From NCBI GenBank assembly GCA_005408345.1, contig SEMN01001199.1:1-64000 (forward strand): a DNA stretch of 64,000 nucleotides, written 5' to 3'. Source of the stretch: Macquaria australasica (Eukaryota; Chordata; Actinopteri; Centrarchiformes; Percichthyidae). Positions 21,601 through 36,600 of this stretch are shown here, piece after piece. Below the pieces are notes generated by a model that saw only the letters and a program-made list of their open reading frames with translations, was not told the origin of the DNA and ran no database searches. A program made the position numbers and the translations under genes. Numbering within the stretch: the stretch's first letter is position 1; each line of letters opens with the position of its first letter.

Positions 21601-24600
21601 TCAACATATAATTCAGTTTCCATTAATGGATGTTTCAGTTTGTCTGTATTTCCTCTGTGGCTGCAAACCATTATTCCCATTATTGATCCATGTGCTGATT
21701 TGATTGATTCATCGTTTAATGTGCAAACATCAATAAAACGTCTTCTTTGTCCGACAGCAGTCCGAACAGAGAGAAGAGTGCAGATTTGGCATTTTTGCTT
21801 GAAAAATGAGAGAAAAGATGAATTGATTAATCAAAATAGTTGATTGATAGACTAATCAATTATGCAACTAACTGTTTCAGCTTGAAACTTCATTATGCAG
21901 AAAAGCAGTTAATTTATTCACATTAAACACGTTTAACAGAACATCAAGGGTAATAATCAATGACGGTCAGTTTGTTGTGCGTTATACGGTAACTGATCAT
22001 ATTAATCAATAAAGTTTTATCAGTTTTATTATTAGTTGTAAACTACTTGTTGCTGGGCAAAATAATAATTAATGATGAGTTAATTGACAGAAACTTCACA
22101 GATCAATGTCTCATAATGCTAAGTAGAGCTGCAGCGATTAATCGATTAATCATTTCAGTCATTTTTCAATCAGAAAAGTCGAACATTTTCTGTTTCAGCT
22201 TGTTAAAATGAAGATTTGCTGCTGTTCTTTGTCCCGTCTGACGGTAAATGAAGAGAGAAGACGAGCAGCTTTCACACGCTGACATTTTATAAACTAATCG
22301 ATTAATCGATAAGGAAACTAATGGGCAGGAGCAGCTGCTGAGACACCTGCAGTTATTCTGCCAGGTGGAAGGATTTTCACACTGAATCAAACTCATTAAT
22401 CAGTTTTTAACATTTGTCTCTGCAACAGTCCAGCTTCTGTCTCAGTGAACTGGACAAACTCAAACATTAAAATAAGATAATAATGATGATCTCTGAGTGG
22501 AGACATCAGACCAGCAGACGGAGATAATCATTTGTTAGCTCAGCCCTCATTCAAACAGTAATGTGTGGATAACGTCCTGCCAGAGTCCAGGGGTTGGGGG
22601 GGGTTGGGAGGGGTTGGGGGCTGATGTTGTGAGTCGGTAAATGTTAGGACGTGAAAACAGCCGAACAGCAGGGCTCACCGAGACCTCCGCTCTGATCCCA
22701 CGCTGGTCTGCAGCGCTGGAGGTGTCAAATTGTGGGTTTGGCCGAGTGCCAAGATCCAGCAGATCCAGCAGAGAGAGAGGGAGATCCAGCAGAGAGAGAG
22801 AGATCCAGCAAAGAGAGAGAGGGAGCAGAGAGAGAGGGAGATCCAGCAGAGAGATCCAGCAGAGATCATCTCGCGCGATCGCGTCTCGCGTCTTCGAAAG
22901 AATCTCGATCTTCAAAGATCTTCGAAATCAGATCATAAAGATCAGAAGGAAGTCCAGCAGAGTCAGCAGAGAGAGAGAGAGATCCAGCAGAGAGAGTCCA
23001 GTAGCAGCATCTCAACACATGGCGTTAGCAGACTGACACTGTTTCATGCTGAGTTCTTGAACACCACATCAGTGTCAGACTGATTTTTATCAGCTGTTAT
23101 TTCCACTGATCACCTTTAATATGAGCAGAGGATGCTGCACTCAGGCAGGTTTCTGAAAACATTTCTGCTGATTGATCAATTATTCGACAGCACGATGATC
23201 CTCACTGACGGGCTACAAATAGAAACAGGCAGCATAGTTTTATCAGTTTTATTTCTAAATAATTTAATATCAGAAATCGCATTTCACTTCCTCCTAAACT
23301 AACATTAAGAGACGAGCGTCGTACACAACAAACTCAAGGGCCACTTACTCGCTTTTCATTCTTCTGTCAAATTCAACTTGAAGCTAAAATTAAAGAAATC
23401 CTCAGAATGATGTTTTCTGTGTAAGTGGACATTGAGTGGCGGTTGTTTTGTCAGCTGCTGTTTCCAAGGTGACGAGTCACTGTCAGCTAATCTCACCTGC
23501 AGAATAAACAAGTATTTTTGTGTATTTTCCGCAGTATAAACGGAGTATTTTTGTCCATCTCTTCCAGGTGTGCCGCTGCTGCTGTATGCGAACCGGCGGG
23601 ACCTTCGTCTTGTGGACGCGGCGCACGAGAAGGCCAACGCCACGGTGGTCGTGGGGGGGCTGGAGGACGCCGCTGCCGTGGACTACGTCTACTCCCAGGG
23701 CCTCATCTACTGGAGCGATGTGAGCGAGGAGGCCATCAAACGCACCGTCTTCAACCAGTCGGGGGCCAGCGCGGTCCAGACGGTGGTCCCGGGTCTGGCC
23801 TCCCCTGACGGACTGGCCTGTGATTGGTTAGGGAGTAAACTTTACTGGACGGACTCGGAGACCAATAGGATCGAGGTGGCGGAGCTGGACGGGTCTCTGA
23901 GGAAAGTTCTGTTCTGGCAGGAGCTGGACCAGCCGAGGGCCATCGCTCTGGATCCAGAACGAGGGTGAGTGACCCCTTTCAGGGGCCTTCAGGTCCACAG
24001 CAGAGTGGAGATCAGAGCTGGGGGGGATCAGGAGTCTCAGGTGATTTCCGGTTCTCCTCAGTTTGAAGTAGATTCTTGATTCAGGGTCTGAAGAGCCGCT
24101 CCTGTGTTTGTGTTTTCAGTCTGAATCAGTACTATGAAAGTTCACTGAGGGAACTGCTGCTGACTTCACTGACTCATCAGTCGGTGACTGAATGAGGACG
24201 TTTTTAAAATATTTGTGGAGCATTTTATGCCTTTTTTATTTTGTAGCTGAGTGACGGGGACGACTTGGTTCATGGTGGCTTCTTCATCAGCTTATTGAGA
24301 CGGAGCAAAATCCACACAAACAGTCTGCTGCAGAGAAGCTCACAAACAGAGCTGGTACAGATGAGTTTTATACTGAGCTGAATGTCGGCCATATGAGCGG
24401 TGCTGCGTTCACTTAGCTCAGGAAAAAAGGAACCAACTACGCAGTCAGTGACTCAAAAGATTTTGAAGTGAACAAAGTGGTTCCTGACTTCACTTCTGTG
24501 TGAAAGGACGCGCTGAAACTAATCATTTTTATATTTTGAAGAAGAATGAAATGACTGAAGTCGTGAGCTGATGTCAGAGCCAGGCTAACTGTTTACCCTA

Positions 24601-27600
24601 GTTTCCAGTCTTTACGCTAAGCTAACTGGCTGGCTGTATCTAACGCTCTGCAAGAAAGCGGATGAGCATATTTCCCAAAATCTATCCCTCTAACAGCAGC
24701 AGCAGGCAGCGCTGTAGATACCTGAGTAATCGTAGGTTCTGCTTCCAGATTTTCTTCTGTTTCCTCCCAGTGAACTGAATCTCAGACAAGCCGAGACATT
24801 CTGATGCGTCACTTTGGACCGATGACGGCCATTTTTACTATCTTCTGACATCTGACAGACCAAAAGGCCGAGTCGAGGGAATAATCAGCAGGTAGCTGCA
24901 GTTCAGAGACGGGGTCAGAAAAGAGGAAAAGAGACCCAGCTAGGTCCTAGAAAGTCTTGAACCTGTGTGTTTTCACAGCAAACACGCAGCTCGGTGTGTT
25001 TGTGTTCAAAGCTCTGCAGGTCAGATCTGTGCGACTGAACGCAGAAGAAGAGTGTGAGTTGGTGAACGCAGCCCAAGGCTGTGACTCCTGAACAACAGCA
25101 GGAGGGCGTGTTGCTGCTCTTTGTTTGGAGCTCGTCCTGGATCAGATTGGGTTGCAGGGGGACGGAGCTGCTCCTCCAGCAGGCCGCTGTCCACCGAATC
25201 CTCCTCCCAACAACAGCGCCAGTGTTGAGCTTTTCTCTGCTGAGAGGACGAGGAGGGACGAAGAGCAGTGTCTTCTATCAGAGAGAGAGTCCACCTGAAC
25301 TGAGGGGAATCAGTGTTCAGGAGGCTGAATGTGGCTGAAATCAACACTTATTTAGTGATAAAATGTTCTAAACTCAAGGGTCTCTTACTGGCTTTTGATT
25401 GTATCAGCAGCCTGCTCAGGTGTCATGTGACCTGAGCAGGCTGCACTGTTGGTGGATTTAAAGGCGTCACCGTGGACTCGAGAGGCAGTGTTCAGTGTTT
25501 TCTGACATTTTGGAGATCAATCAGTTAATCGATTAATAGAGAAAACAATTAGCAGATGAATCGATGATGGAGATGATTACTTGGTTGCAGCTCGGTTCAC
25601 GATGGAGGCGAAAACGTCTCATCATCGTGAAACTCACAGCGGGTGTTAAGATGAGCTTCGTCGTTTGTATCACGTGAATTTGAATTCAATCAAACTTTCT
25701 TTTCTTGAAAAAGTGACACTAAGTCAAACTGTTTAAATCCACCAGACGACCTCACTGTTATTTAACGTGAGGTGTCGTACTGCACTGCCTGTTTTACGCT
25801 GAGGCTTCTTGTCTTCACCTGCAGAGTGAGAGGAGAGTCAGTGAAGTTTATTTCAGACCTGATCGGAGGTCGCTCTGTAGTCGGTATCCTCCCTCACTCC
25901 TCCCCCTTCTGCCCTTCATCACCATGCTTCCTCCTCTCCCTCTGTGGATTAGGATGTAAATCCATTAGGACTCAGATAAAAGAGGCCTGTAATGTATTCA
26001 TTAGTTTTATTTAAATGTGGGGCTGTCGCTCTGCCTCTCGCTGTCTTTCTTCCTCTCCTCTCTTGGGTTTCTATTCATGGAAACTCTTCCTCCTCGGTGT
26101 TTGATCCCCCACAGTATCACAGATAAAAGTCACACCGAGCCACTCGCTCTCACACACACACACACACACCACTCTGTACACTTTATTCTCAACAGTTCAG
26201 TTGTTTCTGTCTGACACACAAACAGTAAACCAGGTTATTAGAGCTGGTTACGAATCTGCACATTTTTTCTTTTATTGGTATTGATGAGATCAGTTTGGGA
26301 CTCAGAGGAGGCGATGTTAACTTCGTTAGACACAGAGGTTTTTTGGATTTACAGAAACAACCAGTTTTGTTGTTTTTGATTGTGAGAGCAGTTTCAAACC
26401 TCCACCCAGGTCTGACATTCTTATTACTGTGCCTGAGAAGTTTGTTGGGTACTTTTATTTTGAAGGTTCTGTGCTGGAGGCGGGACCACCCGTGTGTCCA
26501 GCTCTCATTGGATAACAGATGACCCGTCTTGTAGAGTTTCTGTAGGCCGGAGATTCGACTTCTTGCCGAGTTGTTTTTCCAAACGTTTGTGTCTTTGTTA
26601 CTGGAGCACCTGATTGGCTGCTGAAGTAGTGACATCACAGGCTGAAATACAGTTGGTCAGTGATTTCGTGGCGAGCTCTTTGGGACTCAACAGATCAATA
26701 AACACATCAGGATCAGTAAAGTTCAGGATGACATCACCAAAACTGTCCAATCAGTGACTTACCAGCCAGTACATGTGACTTCATGTTTACTCCTCCAGTG
26801 GGTCGGGAGGCTGCTGGGGGCGTACTGGACGGTGAAATGATCTCTTTAACTAGAATTACACTCACCTGCACACCTTACTGCCGCCTGTCTGTACACCTGT
26901 ATTCTCGAGCGTACTATTTGTGTTTTTGTCTTCGTGTCATTGGATCATGTGACGTGAATAAATAAGAAGTCAGTGTGAACATGAATCAAACCAGAAAAAA
27001 AAGATGACAGCTGATCATTATTTGTTTAGAAGCAAACTCCAGGTGAGACGTGACATCAGTGTGACATGTTTCTGTGGCGTTTGAGTCCCGTCAGAGTTTC
27101 CAGATGCAGATTCATGAGTGTGTAACGCAGTCGCAGGATGGTTTGTTTTCACAGTTTATGGAGATTCTTTCCATTTATCAGACACATTAACATGAGCTGC
27201 CAGCAAGAGACAAGACACACAGCAACATGTGAGGAGACGTGTTGAACACAGCTGTGCTCACACTCCTGTTCAGATCTGCTGTGTGTGTGTGTTGTTTAGC
27301 ATGACGCACACACTGGGTTGCATACGTCGTCCCTGTGTGCTGTTGTGTTGGTTGCGTGAGTTTCACAAAGGCCCATTGTTGCCGCGGCAGCTGGTTTGTT
27401 TTTCCAGCAGTTACTCAGCCGAGGGGGTGGGGTGGTGGTGGTGGTGGGGGGGTTCATTTATGTGTCGAGGGCGCTCAGACGACTCGATGTCTGTCCGTCA
27501 CTGTGTGGCCATAAGTGTGTGGACAGCTGAACACTGCCTCCATATGTGTTGGAGTCCGGGTGATGCTGGAAACAACACACTGCCGAATACAGACGGGACA

Positions 27601-30600
27601 GGAAGTAGCATGAGGACAGTTAGTGTAAGGGAGCTAGCATTGTTAGCATGCTAAAGGTCTGTCTAAACTGGAAAAGAGCTGATTGGTCAGACATGTTGTC
27701 CCACCTGAAATCAGAAGTGGCAGCTTCACCTGCTCTAACGTTGTGCTGTGTTGATGTGTTGCGAGCAGAGACTCTTATTCGTGCACAGGTAACTCACCAG
27801 GTGCGAGGCAGCTGCTGAACATGCAAGTTGCTTCTCTTTGACGGCAGAAAGGAGAGTCGAGTCCCGGGAACTCGTTACAGTTGTATCATAGAAAACAGAG
27901 AAGCCGTTGACGATCAGCTCGTTCTCCTTTTGTCAGGAGACGTCTCATATAGTGATGTCATTTCCTCACACAATCAAAGTGAGCCGATTGGTTGTTGTCA
28001 GACTGTCAGCTCGTGCTGTGGGCGCTGTAACAGGCTACTTCAGGATCCAGTTCAGCGTTTGAGTCTGAGTGTGTTTCTCCTACACGTTTTGAGTCATTTG
28101 AATCTTTTTTTAAATCGAACAAGCTTGAATCAGCCAATCAGCTTTCTTAAAGTTCACGTCCACATGGTGTGTTTTCTAGCTGCTTTATTCATCACTGACA
28201 GTTTTATTTTATTAGAACAAAGAACAAACAATCAAACAGAGCAGGGCTGTGCAGGAGAGGTCTGAAACCCCAAAGAGCTCATAGCAAAAACCAGTTCACA
28301 GTTCATCCTAAAAACACTTCGGATGTTTGTTTCCTTAGCATGAGATAAAAGAAGAAGAAGAGAACAATTCATTTCTTGTTTTTCTTTCCTTTCCTCCTTC
28401 AGATTAATAGTTTTGGAGCCTTTTTGAATTATTTGTTTTTAATCAGAAACGGTCAGTTAGGTCTTTATCAGAGAGAAATAAGAAACACAATGACCCTCCA
28501 GTTTATTATAAAATAGTCCTAAAACATCTTCATGTGAGGAATAAAGAAGGACTTGAACCAGCTGTTGCAGAGTGAGACTGTAGTGATCAGGGTTTGGTTC
28601 AGTGTGGGGGGGGTGCCACAGAGTCTGAGGAAACTGGTTCTCCAGATCCACTCTGGAACGCAGAGCTGGACTCGGTTCAACTGGGATGATTAATGCATCA
28701 GGTACCAAATACAAAGCAGCTCTTGTGGTGAGGGGATGTGTTATGTGCGCGCGCCCCCCCCCCCCCCCCATCGCTGTTCAGACTGCAGGAACTCACCTGA
28801 ATGTTTGGAGTGCGTTAAAGTCGAACCTGCAGCTCGTCCGTCTGTCCTTTTTATATATTTAAACATAACATTTGAAGTGTCAGGTAGATCCTGTGTGTCT
28901 CAGGTGTATCGAAGCCTTCAGTCATCGTGTGCAGGTTAGTCACAGCGAGCAGCTCGGCTGCTTTGTTTGCAGTGAAACCCAACCAGCTGCTGTGTTTGAA
29001 GGCTGCTGCTGCGTCTGGCTCCTGGGCACGCTCGGTTCAGGCTTTTGTCCTGGCTCAATGGGATTACGTGGAGAGGCCCGGCAGCTCTGTTTGTGGGTCA
29101 GTTCTCCACCTGGAAACATGAAGGTGGAGGACGTGACGACACGGAGCACAGTAACACTCGCTTACTACAAACTGATGTGGTCCATCCTCCAGACGGTCCT
29201 GTTCACCTGGTGTCACGCAGGTGACGAACGTGTAGAAAATCTTGGAACGCTGACTGGGTCTTGCTGTTGAGAGCTGAAACAATTAGCCGATCAATCGATT
29301 AGTTAATTGACAATTAACTGGCAACACTTTTAATAATTTATTAATCCTTCAAGTAACAGCAGCATCAGTAAATGTCCGTCCTCCGTCTGTCTGTGTCCTC
29401 AGAGCAGCTCGTCCTCTGCAGGCTGTGGAATATATAAAAGAATAATCAATATAACTCTGAGCTTACAGCAAGTGTTGCAGGTGTGTTACAGCAGCAGCTG
29501 ATTGGTTCAGTGTCGTCTACCTTTAAAGAGAATTGATCTCACACCAGCTGATCAGTTCTCTGACTGCAGTTCATGAATCCAGTGTTCACTGTCAGATGAT
29601 CCACTTTTACCTCATGGAGTCCAAACACACCAGACTCAGTTCACTGATCAGTCGATTGACAGAAAATGAATCCGCAAGAATTTGATAATTAATTAATCGT
29701 TGAAGTTAATTTTCAAGCGAATGTGTTAAAATGTCAAAACTAATGTGAATATTTCAGTTTTTTCTGTTTTTATATCAATAAACTGAAGATCTTAACTGAT
29801 CGTATTGATTATCAGTGTCCTCAGGTACATGTATTGATTATACAGTATATGTGTGTGTCCTCATGTACATGTATTGATTATGTGTGTGTCCTCAGGTACA
29901 TGTACTGGACAGACTGGGGTGAGATCCCAAAGATCGAGCGGGCGGGGATGGACGGGACCAATCGCTCCATGCTCATTGATAAAGAGATCTACTGGCCCAA
30001 CGGGTTGACTCTGGACTACAGCCAACAGAAACTGTACTGGGCCGACGCCAAACACAACTTCATCCACCGCTGCAGCCTGGACGGGTCCTCCAGGTACCAG
30101 AACCGGATCCTGATCAGGAGAGGGATTTCACGTTGGGACCCGGCAGACATATTTAATGATTTAAGAGTCCAGTATTTCCCTTTGATGGACCTGGTTCCTT
30201 TGTTTCAGGGAGGTGGTGGTTAAAGGGGAGCTGCCCCACCCGTTCGCCCTCACCCTGTACGAGGACACCCTGTTCTGGACCGACTGGAACACCCACTCCA
30301 TCCACTCCTGCAGGAAACAGACCGGAGCCGAGCAGCGCATCGTCCACTCCGACATCTTCTCGCCGATGGACATCCACGTCTTCAGCGCCAAGAGACAAAC
30401 CATCTGTGAGTCCAAACGTCCTCTGAGCGCCAACAGACGGCCTGGAGACGCTGTGAAGGAGCTTTTATTAATCATCTCTGTTCTCAAAACATGAGACATT
30501 AGGATTATTATTACATTTCTCAAATAATGTCTCCTGTCTGTGTCCTGTCTGTGTCCTGTCTCTCTCCTGTCTGTCTGTCTGTCTCCTGTCTGCAGTGGTG

Positions 30601-33600
30601 AGCAGTCCGTGCTCGGTGAAGAACGGAGGCTGTTCCCACCTCTGTCTGCTCTCTCCGCTGAAGCCCTACTATCAGTGTGCCTGTCCCACCGGAGTCCAGC
30701 TGCTGGAGGACGGGAAGACCTGCAGAGACGGTGAGGACGCTCATCACCATCATCACCAGTGCTGTCCCTCTGAGGCTGCAGACACACTGCAGCACAATCA
30801 CAACATCTTTTACTAAAACAAATCTCAGATTCCATCCAGTCAAAACCAAAAGGGTCAATAATCTGTTTGGTCCTGGAAGTCTTTAAGGCTCCCCCTTTGT
30901 TTTCAGGGCCTAAAACCTGTCTGGGATTTTAGGAATGGAGGCTTCAAATGGAAGAAGCCTGTCTGCTCTTTAGTTTAAACGTGAATTACAAGAAGACATT
31001 TCTTCTTGAGAAACACATTCAGGAATCTAAATCACTTGATGCTTCTACATTTGTTCTCCACAGACTAAGTTTTGGTTTTAGGCCTTTAACACACTAGAGA
31101 CATTTTTCATACGATTAATTCGCATGTCAATATTTATTTTTTGAACTGTTGTTTTTGTCATGAGTACTTTCACACAGAAAGTGAATATTACGCGGCAAAA
31201 AAAGATTTTTTTCAAAACAAGGTCGATTTTTCTGAGCTTTTGCACAGCAAATAAAGGCATCAACCAATCACGTTGTGCAGAACAGACGTCACATCACAAC
31301 TCCGGACCTGTTGATTGATTGCGTTTCTCATCAGCCTGTATTATACGACGAAGGACACAAAAATTATAAAGACAATGAACTCAAGGACGACGTGTGGAGC
31401 AGCAACGCTGGATGCAGGACAATGAGGAGATTCGTTTACTTTTGGATGGAGTAGAGGAAATATTCGCAGGCGAGTATTTCGTATTTTCATGTCACTTATT
31501 CGTTATGTCCCCGCTATGTAAAGGCCTTTAGAAAAACCTCAACTCGGAGTATCTGCTGATACCGATCTGATAGCAGTGCTGTAAACCTGTAAACAACATA
31601 GAACAGCACGATGCAACGTCAGGATGAACAGGAAACCCATCAGTCAGCTGGCTGTGTGAACAACTCATGCTGGTCAGTAGTTTGATCTGTTCCAGCTGGA
31701 CACGTGTTTCACACAATACAGTCTGATGGTGAAGTTAGTTTACAGTTGGACTCATAACGTCAGCAAATTTATCATATTGTGAACCTTTTAACCTTATTAT
31801 TTAAGGCCATATCATCCTCAGTTTTAAAAGGTTTGAAAATGCCAGAGAAAAGTTCTGGGAGTGTGTTTCTTGCACATCAGTCTGCACGTTACCTGCTGGT
31901 GAAATCAGTCTACACAGAGTGGACTTGAGTGAAATCCCTGCAGAGGAAACTCTCTCATTTGGCTTCAGAGACACTCGAGTGGAAACAGAAAAGGATCCAA
32001 ATATTTCCTGAACTGCGTCAGTGAAAGACGCAGACATTTGGAGATTATCGATTATTTTCAGAGAGAAAAGAGAAAAGCACAACTCTGGTGTAACTGTTTA
32101 CAAGACTCCAGCCCAGCGGACATGTTGAATTCATTAGTGTTTGTTTGTGTTACTGCAGGAAGAGAAACCAGCAGATTCTCTGTTCTAGTTTCAGACTTGT
32201 ACCAAACCTCATTAGCTTTTTGTCTCATTTAAAAAGTCTGACGTGCTCGCTTCCCTTCTCTCCGTCTCATCATCGCTATCATTATCATCGCCTCTGAACG
32301 CTCAGAGCAGCTAAAGGTGGTGTTGGGCTGACCTGCAGTTGCCATGGTAACCCCACTGCATCACCGGGCTTGCTGTTTGAATGGCAGCCCTGGACACCCC
32401 TCCTCCCTCTGCCTCTTTATTTACATTTTTTGGTTCAGTAACCCTCGCCTGCCGAGCGGCGGAGGAGTGAGGGCGGAGAAGCTTTTGTGGAAGACGGGAT
32501 CACATGTTCCCCCTGCAGACAATGTGTCCTTTCACTGCCGGGTTTAACCATTTCACTGGGTTTGCTTCTGAAACCAGAGTGTATCTGAGTGAAGCCTGGT
32601 CCCAGTCTGACCTGCAGGGTTGGAGATTATTGTTTGGCTGCAGTCTCGTCTCCTCCTCTAAAACCCAAAAACCCTCCAACACACCACACAATGTTCATTT
32701 TGGGATGTTAAAGCTTTGCTAATTTGTTGCTTTTGTTCAGTATCGCCACAAAAATCAGTTTGGTTTAGACTCAGTGAACCGACGGTCTGGATTCAGGAGT
32801 TAGAGGTACAAGGCCCACAGCGAGTGGTGGAAGGTAACTAACTAGTGCTGCAACAATTAATCGATTAGTTGATCGACAGGAATTTAATTGGCAAATTTTG
32901 ATAACTGATTTCAGTCATTTTTCAAACAAGAAGTGCAGAATATTTCCTGATTCAGCCTCTCCAGTCTGAGGGGTTTCTGCTTCGTTGTTTTATATGATTA
33001 TAAACTGAATATCTTTGGGTTTTGGGCTGTTGGTCAAAACAAGCTATTTGAAGACGTCACCTCCGTCTCTCACAAGTTGTGATGTGCACTTTTCACTTTC
33101 ACTTATTTTTCACTCAGAAGTGTCGCTCGGAAATCTGGCGAGAGGTGAGTTGTTGTAGGAAGACGACACGTTCCTGGTTAAACAAACAGGATCTTACTCT
33201 TTAACAAACGGTCTGTCTCTGTAGGGATCCATCCCTTAATGTTGTCAGACACTGAACCAGAGTCAGTGGCAAAAACAAGCACTTTTAGTGGACACACTTT
33301 GACAAGGATTACAGTGCAGCCATTGCAGCCCGTTTATGGCTGCTGACGGAGGCGATCTGGACCAATTCCAAAACTTTTTTGTACCTATTTGTCATTTAGA
33401 CCCCAAAATATCTAAACATGGCCCAGGTTTAAAAATACCAGAGTTAACCTTAAAACACAGATGCATGTGAGAAGTTTATCTTCTTTTTGTTTAACAGAAA
33501 AAAGGGACAACATGTTTAATTTCCTCAGTAGAGAATTGAATAAAGAATCAGGTATAATATCAGGACAGGTGCTGAGACTTTCAGCCCGACTCTCTGCTGA

Positions 33601-36600
33601 AGAAAAGATTTGTTGACTCTGAGGTCTGTGGATAATCCAGAATCACAGGGACCTGTTTCTGAACTGGCCCTTTAGAGCAGCTGAACCTAAGTGAACCCTG
33701 ACCTCCGTGTTGCTCCTCAGGTGCCACTCAGATGCTGCTGTTGGCTCGGCGGACAGACCTGCGGCGAATCTCTCTGGACATGCCGGACTTCACTGACATC
33801 ATCCTGCAGGTGGACGACATCCGCCATGCCATCGCCATCGACTACGACCCGGTGGAGGGATACATCTACTGGACGGACGACGACGTGAAGGCCATCCGCC
33901 GCTCCCTGCTGGACGGCAGCGACGCCCAGTTCGTGGTCACGTCTCAGGTGAACCACCCTGACGGCATCGCTGTCGACTGGATCGCCCGAAACCTCTACTG
34001 GACTGACACCGGGACCGACCGCATCGAGGTGACCCGGCTCAATGGGACCATGCGCAAGATCCTGATCTCTGAAGACCTGGATGAGCCCAGAGCCATCGTG
34101 CTGGACCCTGTGGCCGGGTGAGTGCTCAAGGGATTAAGGATAAATCAATGATACTTCTGATAATTGATCATTTCCAAATATTTGCCCTTTTAAATGTAAA
34201 GCTTTTATTTTGACAGGACAATCTTAACTCAAGGTCTTTATACCAGCTTTTCCCAGAGCTTTCAACAGCACATGACTGTCTTCCTCAGCTGACAGTTACT
34301 TACACTAACTTGATTAGCATTTGTCTCTATTGTTGTTATTTGAGCGACACTCACTCTATAAACCAAAAATCTTTTAATATTTGAAATGAGACATTCCTGT
34401 CGTCGTCAGATTTGTTTGTTGTCTCCTGGAATTTATAGTAACTATTAAAGGCTTTTAGTTTAGGTACCTTGAAAGTACTTGAATTGTACGAACCCTGTTT
34501 TCAATGCAAGATGGCTACTTCACTAGAAATAACACTCACGCACTTTCTTACATGCTTCTCTGGTTATTTTTGCCAACACACCTGATACTGTGTTAGTGTG
34601 TCAAGTTATCATGATGGTGAACAACAAAGTGTTATGATGATGGTTTCATTATCACTTATTCAGCCAAACAAAGTGATCAGATGAAGGTTTATTTGTGTAG
34701 CTCCTGTCAGCAACACGGCGGCTGAACACGAGACAGAAAAGATTAAAAGAAACACAAGGAAATATAAAGACATAAATAGGATTTAAAAAAAGGTCAAACA
34801 AAATAAGATAAACGGAGCTATAATAGAATAAGACGAGTCCAATAGTAGATTTAAAGGGAGTCGGAGCAGATCTGCACTTTTCTGATATGATGAGTTTAAC
34901 AGTTGAAGCTGCTGCTGCTGCTTGTTTTCAGTAGAAACTGCTGACTCATGCCTCAGACGCTGCAGCGATTACCTTCTCTTCCTGTTTGTCAGGTACATGT
35001 ACTGGACCGACTGGGGCGAGGTGCCAAAGATCGAGCGTGCCGATCTGGACGGGATGGAGCGAGTGGTGATGGTCAACACCTCTCTGGGCTGGCCCAACGG
35101 CCTCGCCCTCGACTACGACGAACGCAAGATCTACTGGGGAGACGCCAAGACCGATAAGATCGAGGTCGGTATTTTGTTATCAGGTGTTACATTCTGTGTG
35201 CGTGAGTCACCTGGGAGCAGGTAGTGTAATGTGTTCACCTGGAGGATCACTGATCTGTGACTTCTTGCTCTCGGCCTCTTTTAAAGCCAACCTCCTGCTG
35301 GTTCTCGGCTGCTCCTCGCTGTGACAGTTAACTGCTGAACATGGCCTCCCGCCGGGCCGGCCAGTGAGCCAAAGGCCACGAGAGGCAGACTGATGCTTCC
35401 TGTCAGCCTTCAAAATAAAGTGACGGCACCAATCAGTCAGGATTAAAAAGGGCCTCGATTCTTTCTTCTGTCAAAACTTAGTTTCTGTATCAGAACAGTC
35501 CTTTTTTATACTTTACATTGCTCAGTATGAACATGGTTATAAAATCCTTTTTTCCTGTAACACAACAAGGCAAACCTGTTGTCTTTAATCTGTAGCAGCT
35601 GATTTTTCTGAGTATTTTTGAAAAATCAGTAATTTGTGCCCTTAACTTACTAATTTAATTCCCTCAGTTTAATTATTTATGCTCACAGGTTAATGATTCT
35701 TGTTCCTGTGGTTTGAAATCACATTTAAAATCACAACAAACCTCCTGAACTCTGGTGGAGGTTACAGTCCGTCAGAGCTGAAGGCCGACTGTTGGAAGTC
35801 CAGTTGGGTCTGAAAATATGACTCTGATGGATTTAGCTCTTTCTTTCTTTGCGGTTTGCATCCTCACGCCATCTCGCCGTGTTTTTTATTTTTCTGGTTT
35901 TCCTCTCTGGGGGTGGCATGACCCCGCATGACCCCACCTGAACCCCCTTTCCAAGCCCCCTAAAGGTGGCGATGCTGGTTCTGGTCTAGCTCAGTGGGGA
36001 GGGGCCGGGGGGCCTCCGCTGGCCTCCCTTCCTCCCTCAGGTTTCTCGGAGGACCTGGTTTTTGCGGCCAGATCCCACATCTGGTTCCGATTGTGGCCTG
36101 CACTCCAGCTGCGGTCGGCTCTGTTTAGAATAGACCCCGAATCTGAAACCGTCGCCGCACTGCGGTCACAACTCCCAAACCAGCGGAGACCTTTTGGCTG
36201 AGGCCATCGCGCTGAGGATGGAAACTTCATTTTATATTTATACACCACCTCTGTGTGTGTGTGTGTGTGTGGGGGATGTTTTGAAAGATGGCAGCCGGCC
36301 ATGCAGGGGCTGTTCTGGGAGCAGCGAATAGCGTCGCTCCACACTGTTGATCAGTTAAAGGGCTGCACAGATTACAGGCCTTGCTGTTTTTTTTCTTCCT
36401 GTAGATTCCTGACATTTCTCCACTGTGGACCCGTCGAGTCTCTCTGCATGTTTTAGAAATAATCAGAGACTCAGCTCTTCTGAATGTTCTTATTCTGCTC
36501 CGACTGAACACAAATCAGAGGAACTTTACAGGATCTGGTTTCTTCTGGTTTAAGTTTCTCCTCCTAAAAGCGGTCAAATATCATCCCTCTAGTTTTAATA

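Noticed and set aside
26189..26638. 149-codon reverse frame in lrp6 intron 2
   Set aside because: No recognisable domain, no splice or promoter support; likely chance.
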